From positions 1,268,252-1,332,251 of the forward strand of contig NZ_CP007287.1 in the NCBI RefSeq assembly GCF_000737865.1: a stretch of DNA of 64,000 bases, in the 5' to 3' direction. Within the stretch, counting starts at the first letter, position 1; every line of letters begins with the position of its first letter. Position numbers and translations under genes: made by a program. This document shows positions 18,076-29,756 of this stretch, piece by piece. The notes under the pieces were generated by a model. That model was not told the origin of the DNA, made no database searches, and saw only the letters and a program-made list of their open reading frames with translations. Origin of the DNA: Bifidobacterium coryneforme (GTDB lineage Bacteria > Actinomycetota > Actinomycetes > Actinomycetales > Bifidobacteriaceae).

Positions 18076-18096
18076 ATGAAATCGTATACGTTTCAT
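18076..18096. promoter_or_regulatory. Near-perfect palindrome upstream of luxS
   Basis: ATGAAA and TTTCAT flank the core CGTATACG with one extra base on one side, giving a 21-bp almost symmetrical element about 50 bp upstream of the luxS start. It has the shape of a dimeric repressor operator. The cognate regulator is unknown. Confidence 0.45.
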
Positions 18097-18142
18097 GGTA
18101 GGCCGACCGGTCTATCTGCCTCTTCGTCCATCTCTGCGTCTC

Positions 18143-20188
18143 TTAACCCTCAACCCCGCCTTCGGTGGAGAAATCGGCGATGGCCTTCATGAACCGGGTA
18201 CCATACTGCTCCAGCTTGTGCTGCCCCACACCGTTGACCGCCAGGAAGGCCGCATCATCGGTGGGACGGAGCCGGCACATATCTCGCAAGGCCTTGTCGG
18301 AGAAGACGATGTAGGGAGGTTTCCCTATTTCCCTGGCTATGACGGTTCGCAGATCGCGCAACTTCTGGAAGAGTTCTTCATCAGCGGGGCTGACATCGCC
18401 GACCCCGGCCTGGTCGAGGCCGTCCTCCCCCATCATCGAGGAGGGGGCATCGCCCAAGGAGGAGCCGGCGCCGTGGACCCTGCCGGTATCCTGGTCGTCC
18501 ACGGCAACAGCCACTCCCCTCCGCTCCGTCCGCTTGATTTCATAGTGGAAGTGGGGAGCGACCGTCTGCGCGGCCTTGGGGCCGAAGTGGACCATGGGCA
18601 ACCGGCCTTCGGTGATATTCAGGTACCCGTCCGAGGCCATCTGGTTGAGCACATCGCGGATTCGCGCCTCCGGAACTGAGGAAAGGGCCCCGTAGCTGGG
18701 GCATCGATCAAGTCCACGCCGAAGGAGGTCCTGCGACCGCGACCCCCGCAGTATCTGGGTGATCTTCCCCGATCCGAACCCCTGGTTGACATCATGCACA
18801 CACCTGCTGATGGCGCGGGCCACGTCGCTGACATCGATGGTCTCGAAGGTGCTCAGACAGTTGGAGCAATTACGGCAACCATCCTGGCCTGACCCTTCTT
18901 CACCCTCCTCGCTCCCCGCTCCGGAGCGTCCGACCTGGGCGGATTCCCCCTTGTCGGCGGCGGCAGGCGACGGACCGGCGGCGGCCTGTGCCATCTCCTC
19001 ACCGAAGTACCGCAGCATGTACTGGTGCAGGCAGCCGGTGGTCCGGCAGTATCCGATCATGACATTGAGCAGACGCCGGTGCTCGGCCCGGACCGCTTCG
19101 GCCTGGTCACCGGTCAGGCGGTCATTCCCGCTGTCCATGTCGAGCAGCCGCCTGCGCGTGACTATGTCACTCTCATTCCAGAGCAGGGAGCATCTGGCGG
19201 GCTCCCCATCGCGTCCGGCCCTGCCCGCCTCCTGGTAGTAAGCCTCGATGCTCTCCGGCATATTGTGGTGTATCACATATCGCACATTGGACTTGTCAAT
19301 GCCCATACCGAAGGCGTTGGTGGCTACAACCACCTGCACCTTGTCGTTGACGAAGTCCCGTTGCGCTCGCTCCCTGTCCTGGGCATCCATGCCTGCGTGG
19401 TAGCTGACGGCACTAATGCCGACCTTGGTCAGGTCATCGGCCAGGGCTTCGGTCTCCTTACGGGTGGCGCAGTAGACGATGCCCGATTCGTCCTGGTGCT
19501 TCCGGGCGTACCGGGCAACCCAACTGTTCTTGTGTTTGGTCTCCAGCTTGATCACATCAAAGAAGAGGTTGGGACGATCGAACCCCGTCACCGCCACATA
19601 AGGGTCGTTCAGGCCCAGCATGTATACGATGTCGCGACGCACCTTCTCGGTGGCCGTGGCGGTGAAGGCCGCAACCGTCGGCCTCTGCGGAAGGGACCTG
19701 ATGAAGTCGCCGATACCCAGGTAGGAGGGACGGAAGTCCTGTCCCCACTGGGATACACAGTGGGCCTCGTCCACAGCCAGTAGGGATATCCTCACACGCT
19801 GGGCGAAGTCCCTGAACCTGGGGGCGTCCAACCGTTCGGGGGCCACATACAGGATCTTGCTCCGCCCCTGTGCCGCCCGGGCCAGAGCGAGGGCCTGCTC
19901 ATCCATATCCTGGGTGGAGTTGACGAATGAAGCCTGAATGCCGGCATCCTCCAGCCCATCCACCTGATCCTTCATCAGGGAGACCAGGGGCGATATGACG
20001 ATGGTCAAACCATCCAGCAGGGTGGCTGGAATCTGATAACAGATGGACTTGCCGGCCCCGGTCGGCATAACACCCAGGCAGTCCTGCCCACCCAGGATGG
20101 CCTTGACCAGGTCCCCCTGACCCGGCCTGAAGGACTCATACCCGAAATATCGCTTCAGCGCCCGTCCTGCATCCTCTATGTCCACCAT
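18143..20188 (-). CDS. recQ: ATP-dependent DNA helicase RecQ
   Basis: 3'-5' superfamily 2 helicase for recombination and fork repair. 681 aa. The helicase motifs are in order: GVMPTGAGKSICYQ (Walker A), VDEAHCVSQWGQDFRP (DEAH and aromatic loop), FTATATEKV, AFGMGIDKSNVR and YYQEAGRAGRDG. The zinc-binding region is CRTTGC...CRNCSNC, interrupted by a low-complexity insertion (Ala/Gly/Ser/Glu-rich) between the Cys pairs. Winged-helix and HRDC domains (FQKLRDLRTVIAREIG) complete it. A 14-bp palindrome lies about 50 bp upstream of the start. Confidence 0.96.
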   Translation of the reverse strand: MVDIEDAGRALKRYFGYESFRPGQGDLVKAILGGQDCLGVMPTGAGKSICYQIPATLLDGLTIVISPLVSLMKDQVDGLEDAGIQASFVNSTQDMDEQALALARAAQGRSKILYVAPERLDAPRFRDFAQRVRISLLAVDEAHCVSQWGQDFRPSYLGIGDFIRSLPQRPTVAAFTATATEKVRRDIVYMLGLNDPYVAVTGFDRPNLFFDVIKLETKHKNSWVARYARKHQDESGIVYCATRKETEALADDLTKVGISAVSYHAGMDAQDRERAQRDFVNDKVQVVVATNAFGMGIDKSNVRYVIHHNMPESIEAYYQEAGRAGRDGEPARCSLLWNESDIVTRRRLLDMDSGNDRLTGDQAEAVRAEHRRLLNVMIGYCRTTGCLHQYMLRYFGEEMAQAAAGPSPAAADKGESAQVGRSGAGSEEGEEGSGQDGCRNCSNCLSTFETIDVSDVARAISRCVHDVNQGFGSGKITQILRGSRSQDLLRRGLDRCPSYGALSSVPEARIRDVLNQMASDGYLNITEGRLPMVHFGPKAAQTVAPHFHYEIKRTERRGVAVAVDDQDTGRVHGAGSSLGDAPSSMMGEDGLDQAGVGDVSPADEELFQKLRDLRTVIAREIGKPPYIVFSDKALRDMCRLRPTDDAAFLAVNGVGQHKLEQYGTRFMKAIADFSTEGGVEG

Positions 20189-20234
20189 GATTCTCCAGTC
20201 TATTGCCTCGCCGGGAGTGACGCAGTGGGCGAAA

Positions 20235-20248
20235 TGACCATGTGGTCA
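20235..20248. promoter_or_regulatory. 14-bp perfect palindrome between oppF and recQ
   Basis: TGACCA-TG-TGGTCA is perfectly symmetrical and lies in the 143-bp gap between the end of the peptide transporter operon and the recQ start. It could be an operator for recQ or a chance palindrome. Confidence 0.3.
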
Positions 20249-20331
20249 ACCTCCATCGGGACGGATCCCTGAGCGGCTGCCCGCCAGCGTCCCGCCAACT
20301 CACGTATGGACGGAATCTCGGGCGGAGACAA

Positions 20332-21237
20332 TCACATGGTCGCCGCAGCAACGAGCTGCCGGGTATAGGACTCTCCGGGATGGGCAAGTATGGCCTCCAC
20401 AGGCCCCTCCTCCACAACCACTCCCCGACTGAGCACCATGACCCTGTCCGCTATGTGCTGGACCACGCCCAGGTCGTGGGAGATGATAATCATCGCCATC
20501 GCGTCGGATGAACCGGACTGCTGCCTGGACTCGGCCATGACCGATTGGAGCGTGTGAAGAATCCCCACCCTGGCCGAAACATCAATGGCGCTCATCGGTT
20601 CATCGGCCAGAAGGATTCGCGGCTTCGCGATCAAGGCTCTAGCCACGGCAGCCCTCTGGGCCTGTCCACCGGAAAGGTCCGCCGGGTAGGCGGCCATGAC
20701 CCGGGCCGGATCGAGCCGCACCCGGGACAGGACATCGGCAACCTCATCGACGACGTTCTCTTCGACACGACGGCGACCCCAGCCGGGCCCACCATCCCTC
20801 CTTTCCGCAGCCAGAAGGGGTTCCGCAACCGAGCGGCCGATGGTCCACCGGGGATCAAGGGAGGTGAAGGGGTTCTGGAAGACGAGGGCGGAGTCCCGGG
20901 CGAGGGACCTGGCGGACGACGACCCATCCTGGACGGGCACCCCCCGGTATGTCACCTGTCCCGCATCCGGCCTCAACTGGCCCAGAAGAAGGCGGGAGAG
21001 GGTGGTCTTGCCCGAACCTGACTCACCGATGACCGCCAGACACTCCCCGGGGGAGAGGGAGACATCGATTCCCGACACCGCGGCCTTCCCGACCTTCCCA
21101 TGACCGACCGAGGGATATGTCTTGGTCAGCCCGCTCCCAACCAGAATCGGATCAGGAGTGGAGGAGACAGAGGGCGAAGACCTGACAACCTCGGAATCTG
21201 CCATACCTGACAAGCCCGCTCTTTCATGCCTGTCCAC
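20332..21237 (-). CDS. Peptide ABC transporter ATP-binding protein (OppF-like)
   Basis: Second ATPase of an Opp/Dpp-type importer. 301 aa. Walker A GESGSGKTT, Q-loop VFQNPFTSLDPR, signature LSGGQAQR, Walker B ILLADEP and switch His ISHDLG are all present. The GTG at 21237 has AAGGAG 6 nt upstream and overlaps the oppD stop by 14 nt; ATG 21204 lacks a clear site. It is the last gene of a five-gene unit (binding protein, two permeases, two ATPases). Confidence 0.88.
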   Translation of the reverse strand: MDRHERAGLSGMADSEVVRSSPSVSSTPDPILVGSGLTKTYPSVGHGKVGKAAVSGIDVSLSPGECLAVIGESGSGKTTLSRLLLGQLRPDAGQVTYRGVPVQDGSSSARSLARDSALVFQNPFTSLDPRWTIGRSVAEPLLAAERRDGGPGWGRRRVEENVVDEVADVLSRVRLDPARVMAAYPADLSGGQAQRAAVARALIAKPRILLADEPMSAIDVSARVGILHTLQSVMAESRQQSGSSDAMAMIIISHDLGVVQHIADRVMVLSRGVVVEEGPVEAILAHPGESYTRQLVAAATM

Positions 21238-22081
21238 GGCTGTCTCCTTCCCCGACCGGGACCACAGCGATACCTGGCCCGGGTTCGGGCTTATCGCCGA
21301 GTCCGCTCTCACCCGTACCGAGAGTCAGCTCTTTGGCCGCCTGCACCAGGGCCATGCCCTGATGGCTGGAGGGGTTGCACAGGACACTTCGGGTTTCTCC
21401 CTCTTCGACCACACGACCGGCATCCAGGATGTAGCAGTAATCGGCAACCCTGGTCAGGACGGAGAAGTCATGGGTGATGAAGAGGAGGGAGGCCCCGCTC
21501 CTCTCGGCCAGGGAGACCAGGAGGTCCACAATCTGCCGCTGGGTGATGGCATCCAGGGCCGTGGTCGGCTCGTCAGCCAGAATCAGTCGCGGTCTGGTGA
21601 CCAGGGCCGTGGCGATGGCCACACGCTGCTGCTGACCACCGGACAGCTCATGCGGATACGAGCCGGCCAACGATTCATCCAACCCGACCTCAGTCAGCAC
21701 CTCCGCGACCCGCCTGCGTCGTTCCCCTGCATTCAGACGGTAGTGACGACGAAGGGGGAGCTCGATTTGAGTGCCGACCGGCCTGACCGGGTTCAGGGCC
21801 GTCGATGGGTTCTGGAAGACCATCCCCACTCGTGATCCACGCATGTCCGCTAGTGAGAGATCATCCGAACCCACAACCTGGAATCCGTCTACCAGGATGG
21901 AACCCGACAAGGATGCCGTCAGGGGCGCGGTCCCCAGGATGCTCCGGGCAATCATCGATTTCCCTGAACCCGAGGAGCCGATCAGTCCCACCCGCTGCCC
22001 GTCCGCCACCTTGAGATCCACCCCGTCAAGGATGGAATGCCCGTTGATGGACATGGTGAGACCTTCAATCTTCAGCGACAT
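21224..22081 (-). CDS. Peptide ABC transporter ATP-binding protein (OppD-like)
   Basis: First ATPase of the importer. 285 aa. Walker A GSSGSGKSM, Q-loop VFQNPSTALNPV, signature LSGGQQQR, Walker B LILADEPTTALD and switch His ITHDF are all present. The ATG at 22081 has AAGGAGG 5 nt upstream and overlaps the end of the preceding permease gene by 17 nt, consistent with translational coupling. The C-terminal Gly/Pro-rich tail is short compared with OppD proteins that carry a long peptide-transporter extension. Confidence 0.9.
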   Translation of the reverse strand: MSLKIEGLTMSINGHSILDGVDLKVADGQRVGLIGSSGSGKSMIARSILGTAPLTASLSGSILVDGFQVVGSDDLSLADMRGSRVGMVFQNPSTALNPVRPVGTQIELPLRRHYRLNAGERRRRVAEVLTEVGLDESLAGSYPHELSGGQQQRVAIATALVTRPRLILADEPTTALDAITQRQIVDLLVSLAERSGASLLFITHDFSVLTRVADYCYILDAGRVVEEGETRSVLCNPSSHQGMALVQAAKELTLGTGESGLGDKPEPGPGIAVVPVGEGDSRGQA

Positions 22082-23135
22082 CACAGCCTCCTTGGGAGGA
22101 GTGGTCGGCACGCCCGTCATGGACGGCCGGCCTGGGGGTCGAGTCGGCATGGACGTAGCCTTCAGGGGCCTCCCAACTCCTGGACCGGTGGAGGGGCCGG
22201 TTGGCGGAGGCCACGGCAGCCCTGAGGCCGGGGTTGGTGACCGGATCGATGGCGTCACGCAGGGCATCACCGAAGAGATTCAGAGCCACCACGACCATGG
22301 TGACCACCAGCCCGGGCCAGACCACGGTCAGGGGGAAGATGTCGATGAACCTGACCGACGTAGACAGCGAGTGCCCCCAAGATGGCAGACCCGATGGAAC
22401 GCCCACACCAAGATAGGTCAGACCCGACTCGGCCAGGACAGATGTCCCCGCCGACATGGAGAGCTGAACGCAGAGAACCGGGACAATATTGGGCACCAGA
22501 TGGGTGAAGAATATCCTGACAGACCCCACCCCGCTGTGCCTGGCGGATTGCACATAATCCGATCCTGCCACCAGAAGGGCCTGCGGTCGCACGATTCGAG
22601 CCAGATTGAGTCCGTAGCCGATTCCGCAGGCCACAATGACGACAGCCATACTGGGCCCCAGGGGGACCGCCAGAATCAAGGCCAGGAGGACCGTGGGCAG
22701 GGAAATCAAGGCATCCACCAGGACCACGACCGCCTGGGAAAACCCCGAATGGCGTGAAACCATGGCCATGACCAGGCCAAGCCCCAGCACACCCGACAGG
22801 AGAACCGACAGGAGGCTGATGACCAGGTTGGTCGCCGACCCCGCCATCAACCAGGAGAGGATGTCGGCCCCGGTGCCATCCGTGCCAAGGAGATGGGCAC
22901 TATTTGGGGTCTGCCAGATTCGGTAGCCGTCAGTGGCCCAGACAGGGACCGGTGTCCAGAATCGGGAAATCAAGGAAACAAGAGCCCAGATTACCAGGAC
23001 AATCAGGGAATACCGCCCCGAGGCCTTCTTCCACATAGTGCCCAGAACAACCCGGGTCCGTCCGGAAAAGCCCAGATGACCGGGAAAGACGGAGGTCCTT
23101 CCACAGTGTCCCTTGCCTGCATATTCCGCCTTCAT
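22065..23135 (-). CDS. Peptide ABC transporter permease (OppC-like)
   Basis: 356 aa with six predicted membrane segments beginning SLIVLVIWALVSL. The EAA-loop coupling region follows the family pattern: ARIVRPQALLVAGSDYVQSAR...GVGSVRIFFTHLVPN. The LLGTDGTGADILSW motif is typical of OppC/DppC. The start codon shares one base with the oppB stop (TGATG). The hydrophilic C-terminal ~60 residues (rich in R, P, S, H) extend beyond the last membrane helix and overlap the oppD start; their function is unclear. Confidence 0.9.
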   Translation of the reverse strand: MKAEYAGKGHCGRTSVFPGHLGFSGRTRVVLGTMWKKASGRYSLIVLVIWALVSLISRFWTPVPVWATDGYRIWQTPNSAHLLGTDGTGADILSWLMAGSATNLVISLLSVLLSGVLGLGLVMAMVSRHSGFSQAVVVLVDALISLPTVLLALILAVPLGPSMAVVIVACGIGYGLNLARIVRPQALLVAGSDYVQSARHSGVGSVRIFFTHLVPNIVPVLCVQLSMSAGTSVLAESGLTYLGVGVPSGLPSWGHSLSTSVRFIDIFPLTVVWPGLVVTMVVVALNLFGDALRDAIDPVTNPGLRAAVASANRPLHRSRSWEAPEGYVHADSTPRPAVHDGRADHSSQGGCDVAED

Positions 23136-24118
23136 CAGGCATCCACCTCCTGCCTGACCGCGCCTCGCAGCCGCGGATCAATCAATCTATGGGCAACATC
23201 CACCAGCAATCCCAGAAACAGGAAAAAGACCGCCAGGAGGAAGAGCTCCGACTGGACGGCCGGAAGATCACGATTCCCGACATCGGTGACCAACATGGAA
23301 CCCAGCCCCGGCAGGGCGAACAGGTTCTCGCTGACCATGACCCCGGTAATCATCTCGGCCATGGTCAGCCCCACAACGGAAACCAGCTGCGGCGAAGCCA
23401 CCCGCAGACCGATACGGAGGGCGGCCTGGGTCCGTGTCATCCCACAGGCCATACCCATGTCCACATATCCGGAGGAGAGCATGTCACCCAGGAGGGAGCG
23501 CGTGTATCGCATAATGCCGGCACCCACGATGATGCCCGTTGACAGGGCAGGAAGGATGAGGGATTCCAGGGCCCGTCCCGGCTGGCCCCAACCCTGGATG
23601 GGGAAGCCCTGGGATGGAAGGAGACCGACCAGACCGCCCCCCTTGGAGAAGAGCATGGTGAGAAGCAGGCCGGACCAGAGGGCCGGAACGGCTCCCCCTA
23701 CGATGGCGACCATATGGCTGATGGACCTCATCCTCGGACTCCGTGCCAAGGCCGAGGCACAACCCAGGGGAATACCCAGCGCAAGGGCGACGACCAGACC
23801 GCACAGGATGAGCGGAAAAGTGACCTGGGCCCGCTCCCCTACCTGGGCGGCGACCGGACGACCAGTCAGAAGGGACCGCCCAAGGTCCCCATGAATCAGC
23901 CCGTTCGCCCAATCCAGGTATTGCCTGGGATAGGAATAATCCAGCCCCATCTGTTGCCTCAGCATCTCCACCCGCTCGGGAGGGGCATTCAGCCCGGCCA
24001 TCACGGATGCCACATCGCCCGGCAGGATACGTAGCGCGGCGAACACCAGGATGGAGATGAACACCAGCGCCAGGGCAAAAAGGGCCAGGCGCCTGACCAG
24101 GAATCGCATCATGATCAA
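23135..24118 (-). CDS. Peptide ABC transporter permease (OppB-like)
   Basis: 327 aa with six membrane segments. The N-terminus FLVRRLALFALALVFISILVF and the following FAALRILPGDVA are the classic OppB/DppB signature, and the coupling loop reads MRYTRSLLGDMLSSGYVDMG. The ATG overlaps the upstream binding-protein stop by four bases (ATGA). It forms the transmembrane channel with the OppC-like partner. Confidence 0.92.
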   Translation of the reverse strand: MIMMRFLVRRLALFALALVFISILVFAALRILPGDVASVMAGLNAPPERVEMLRQQMGLDYSYPRQYLDWANGLIHGDLGRSLLTGRPVAAQVGERAQVTFPLILCGLVVALALGIPLGCASALARSPRMRSISHMVAIVGGAVPALWSGLLLTMLFSKGGGLVGLLPSQGFPIQGWGQPGRALESLILPALSTGIIVGAGIMRYTRSLLGDMLSSGYVDMGMACGMTRTQAALRIGLRVASPQLVSVVGLTMAEMITGVMVSENLFALPGLGSMLVTDVGNRDLPAVQSELFLLAVFFLFLGLLVDVAHRLIDPRLRGAVRQEVDA

Positions 24119-25788
24119 TCCCTCCGATAGGTCAGGTCCGAGAGGGGCAGGAGGGACTGGTTCAGATTGACCGGGAACCCCTTAAGACCCTGATGCCAGG
24201 CTGTGGTGATCCGGTAGTTGAAGAGCCAGTCGGCCGCAGCATCCTCGCTGACCTTGCGCGCAGCCTGGGTCAGAAGTTCTTGCGAACGTTCCTGCGAGAC
24301 CGTATCCATGGCCTGGTCGTAGAGCCGGCGCACTTCGGGCGAATCGTAGTTGTAGTAATAGGTCGGCGTGGCCCATTGATAGAAATCGTGACTCTCACCG
24401 TGGTCGACCAGGGAGAGATCGTAGTTCTTGTTGGCATGGACATCCTGGAGCCAGACCGAGAACTCCACCACCCTGACGTCCAGCTCGATGCCGACGACCT
24501 TGAGCTGCGAGCGCAGCTGATCTCCCAGCTCGGTTCCGTAGGTATTGGCATACGTCAACCGCAATCGCAGAGGATGCCCCGGCCCGTAACCGGCCTCGCC
24601 CAGCAACTGGCGGGCCTTGTCGGGGTCATGGGGGAAAAGGCCTGTCAGATCCTCATATCCCGGGTCCAGGGAGGGGATCGGCCCTCCCATGGCCTTGTCG
24701 ACACCGCCACGGGAGGCAATCAGCTGCTCATGGTCGATGGCATACCGGATGGCCTGACGGACCCTGATATCGGAGGTCGCCTCCCCCTTGCCGTTCATGG
24801 CCAGGACGAACTTGTCCGTGTCCTCCCCCGTCCGAACTTGGAAGGAAGGGTCTGACCGGAAGGAGCCGGCCAGATTGGCGGTGATGGGTGCCAGAGCCTG
24901 CACATCCCCGCTTCGCAGGGCGTTGACGGCGGCATTGTCATCGGTCAGATACCGTATCCGGATGGTCCTGGTCTTGGGTTTCCTGTCCCCCCAGTAGTGG
25001 GGGTCTGCCTTGAGAAGGACCGAGTCGTTGGGGCGGAAGGTCTCGATCAGATAGGGACCTGATCCCTGGGCTGCGGTCTTCATGTCATAGGTGGCCTGGC
25101 GGTCGAAGACCAATCCCGCCCGTCCGCTCAACTCCCAGAGCAGGTATTGGTATGGCCGGGTCAGCCGCAGTCTGACCGTTGTGGCATCGACCCGCTCGAT
25201 GGACCTGTAGTTCTTGAGCATTTCGCTGCCCTGGTAGTGGTGGTTCATGAGCTCCTGCAGGGACCAGACCACGTCATCCGCATCAAGGGTGTGGCCATTT
25301 GAAAAGTGCATCCCCTTGTGCAGGTGGAAGACGTACTCCAGCCCGTCCTCGGAGATGTCCCAGTCCTTGGCCAGACCGGGAATCACCTTGTTGTTCGAGT
25401 CCCGGGCGACCAGGCCTTCATAGACGTTCCCAATCAGGAGCTGGTCCAGGGCGGTCCCCGATTGGTTGCGGATGTCCAGGTTGCCGGGCGCCAGCTTCAA
25501 ACCGATGCTGATCGAATCGGCCAGGCCCCCCTTGGTCCGGTCCATGCGCCCCCCGCTATGACCGGTCCAGAGCGAGACCATCAGGGCCAGCGCCAGGACC
25601 AGGCTGAGCAGTTTCCAGGGCAGAGGATTGCCGTAGGACGACATGGGCCGGTACGCCTCGTTCAGGGTCGGATCGGTGCTTGGGCCCGGACGACTCTCGG
25701 CACCCGTCCCCCGACTTAGCGGGTCATGGTTTTTATCTGCTTCGGTCGCGCTGCCAGGAGCATGCACGCCGGGTTCATCTGGTCTCAT
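24115..25788 (-). CDS. Peptide ABC transporter substrate-binding protein (OppA-like), membrane-anchored
   Basis: 557 aa, family 5 extracellular solute-binding protein. The fold signature region (GLAKDWDISEDGLEYVFHL, then FSNGHTLDADDVVWSL) is clear. The only export element is one hydrophobic helix (LLSLVLALALMVSLWTG) about 65 residues in, preceded by a hydrophilic Pro/Ser/Asp-rich segment; no lipobox Cys follows. It is therefore predicted to be held by an N-terminal helix rather than a lipid, or cleaved after SG. ATG 25788 has AAGGA upstream and is preferred over the in-frame start at 25887. It is the first gene of the operon. Confidence 0.88.
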   Translation of the reverse strand: MRPDEPGVHAPGSATEADKNHDPLSRGTGAESRPGPSTDPTLNEAYRPMSSYGNPLPWKLLSLVLALALMVSLWTGHSGGRMDRTKGGLADSISIGLKLAPGNLDIRNQSGTALDQLLIGNVYEGLVARDSNNKVIPGLAKDWDISEDGLEYVFHLHKGMHFSNGHTLDADDVVWSLQELMNHHYQGSEMLKNYRSIERVDATTVRLRLTRPYQYLLWELSGRAGLVFDRQATYDMKTAAQGSGPYLIETFRPNDSVLLKADPHYWGDRKPKTRTIRIRYLTDDNAAVNALRSGDVQALAPITANLAGSFRSDPSFQVRTGEDTDKFVLAMNGKGEATSDIRVRQAIRYAIDHEQLIASRGGVDKAMGGPIPSLDPGYEDLTGLFPHDPDKARQLLGEAGYGPGHPLRLRLTYANTYGTELGDQLRSQLKVVGIELDVRVVEFSVWLQDVHANKNYDLSLVDHGESHDFYQWATPTYYYNYDSPEVRRLYDQAMDTVSQERSQELLTQAARKVSEDAAADWLFNYRITTAWHQGLKGFPVNLNQSLLPLSDLTYRRD

Positions 25789-25824
25789 ACCTGTGTTCCT
25801 TGCGAATTCCGGTTGACCGCCATA

Positions 25825-25846
25825 CTGGTCGATCACCACTGACCAG
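25825..25846. promoter_or_regulatory. Inverted repeat between opp operon and coaX
   Basis: CTGGTC (25825-25830) and GACCAG (25841-25846) form an inverted repeat with a 10-bp spacer about 40 bp upstream of the oppA-like start, in the divergent promoter region shared with coaX. It may be a regulator site. Confidence 0.3.
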
Positions 25847-25990
25847 CATAGCCCCGAAACCCGGCGGGAACAGGATTGCGGCGACATGACCGCACCGTCC
25901 CCCTATGATGGAATCGGAACCAGGGGATGAAGCCGTCCAAGAGGTCGGCACCCGTTCAGGGAATCCAACCGAGTGGCAAGGGAGACGAGC

Positions 25991-28877
<2,887 letters not shown>

Positions 28878-28942
28878 TCATCGCTGCACTGTCCGGGCTC
28901 CTGATAACCATCCCACGACCCCATCCTCAGGGTTTGGCATGG

Positions 28943-29743
28943 TCACGACCTTGTATCGGATGCCACCCGTTCATTATGACCTGAGTTTGAGACGAAGCCG
29001 AGCGGTACGCTGGAGAAGAACAAACGCTCATGACCTGAGTAAGGATCGACAAAAGCCAGGGAGCGCGCAACCAGCTGAAGAGGGTTGCTGAAGTCGTCGT
29101 AAGGGCGCTCCAGGACGCGGGGATACAGGTCGTCACCGACGATGGGAAGTCCCAGGGAGTTCATATGAACCCTCAGCTGGTGGGTCTTTCCCGTTCGCGG
29201 ATGGAGGGTATAGGCACCCACCAGTCCGGATGATGACCGGAACACCGGCCCCTTGTCAGCGGCCGACTCGATACGGGTCTCGGCATTGACCCTGCCGGGC
29301 ACCTCGAAGGCTTGGAGCCGACCACGATCCTTGACGATGTGCGACCGGCGCAGGAGGGGAAAGGGACGGGGCCGGTTCAGACCGGTCACGGTTCCGGTCA
29401 CCGGCCGGCGGACCGGACGGACCGGGGCAAGGCACTCATAGGTCTTCCTGACGCGGTGCTCCTGGAACAGCATCTGATAGGCCCCTCGGGCCGCAGGGTC
29501 CCGGACGAAGACCAGGACCCCGGCCGTTGCCCGGTCCAGGCGGTGGGCCGGAGTGATACTGTTCTCGCCGCTCATCTCCCTGAGTCTGATGAGAGCCGTG
29601 CTCCTGTACCACATCCCCCGTGGGGTGGTGGCCAGGAAGTGCGGCTTGTCGACAGCGATGATTCTGGAATCCTCATAGAGGATAGGCATGTCGAAGGGAA
29701 TATCCGGTTCGTCCAGAACCCACCGATGGGGCCGCTCGGGCAC
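28943..29743 (-). CDS. RluA-family pseudouridine synthase
   Basis: 266 aa. The catalytic Asp lies in AHRLDRATAGVLVF, the RluA/RluC signature, followed by RKTYECLAP and HPRTGKTHQLRVHM. There is no S4 domain. It converts uridine to pseudouridine in rRNA or tRNA; the target site cannot be assigned. The GTG at 29743 has GGGAGG 7 nt upstream and starts 13 bp after the glmS stop, indicating co-transcription with glmS. Confidence 0.9.
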   Translation of the reverse strand: MPERPHRWVLDEPDIPFDMPILYEDSRIIAVDKPHFLATTPRGMWYRSTALIRLREMSGENSITPAHRLDRATAGVLVFVRDPAARGAYQMLFQEHRVRKTYECLAPVRPVRRPVTGTVTGLNRPRPFPLLRRSHIVKDRGRLQAFEVPGRVNAETRIESAADKGPVFRSSSGLVGAYTLHPRTGKTHQLRVHMNSLGLPIVGDDLYPRVLERPYDDFSNPLQLVARSLAFVDPYSGHERLFFSSVPLGFVSNSGHNERVASDTRS

Positions 29744-29756
29744 CGGATGACCTCCC

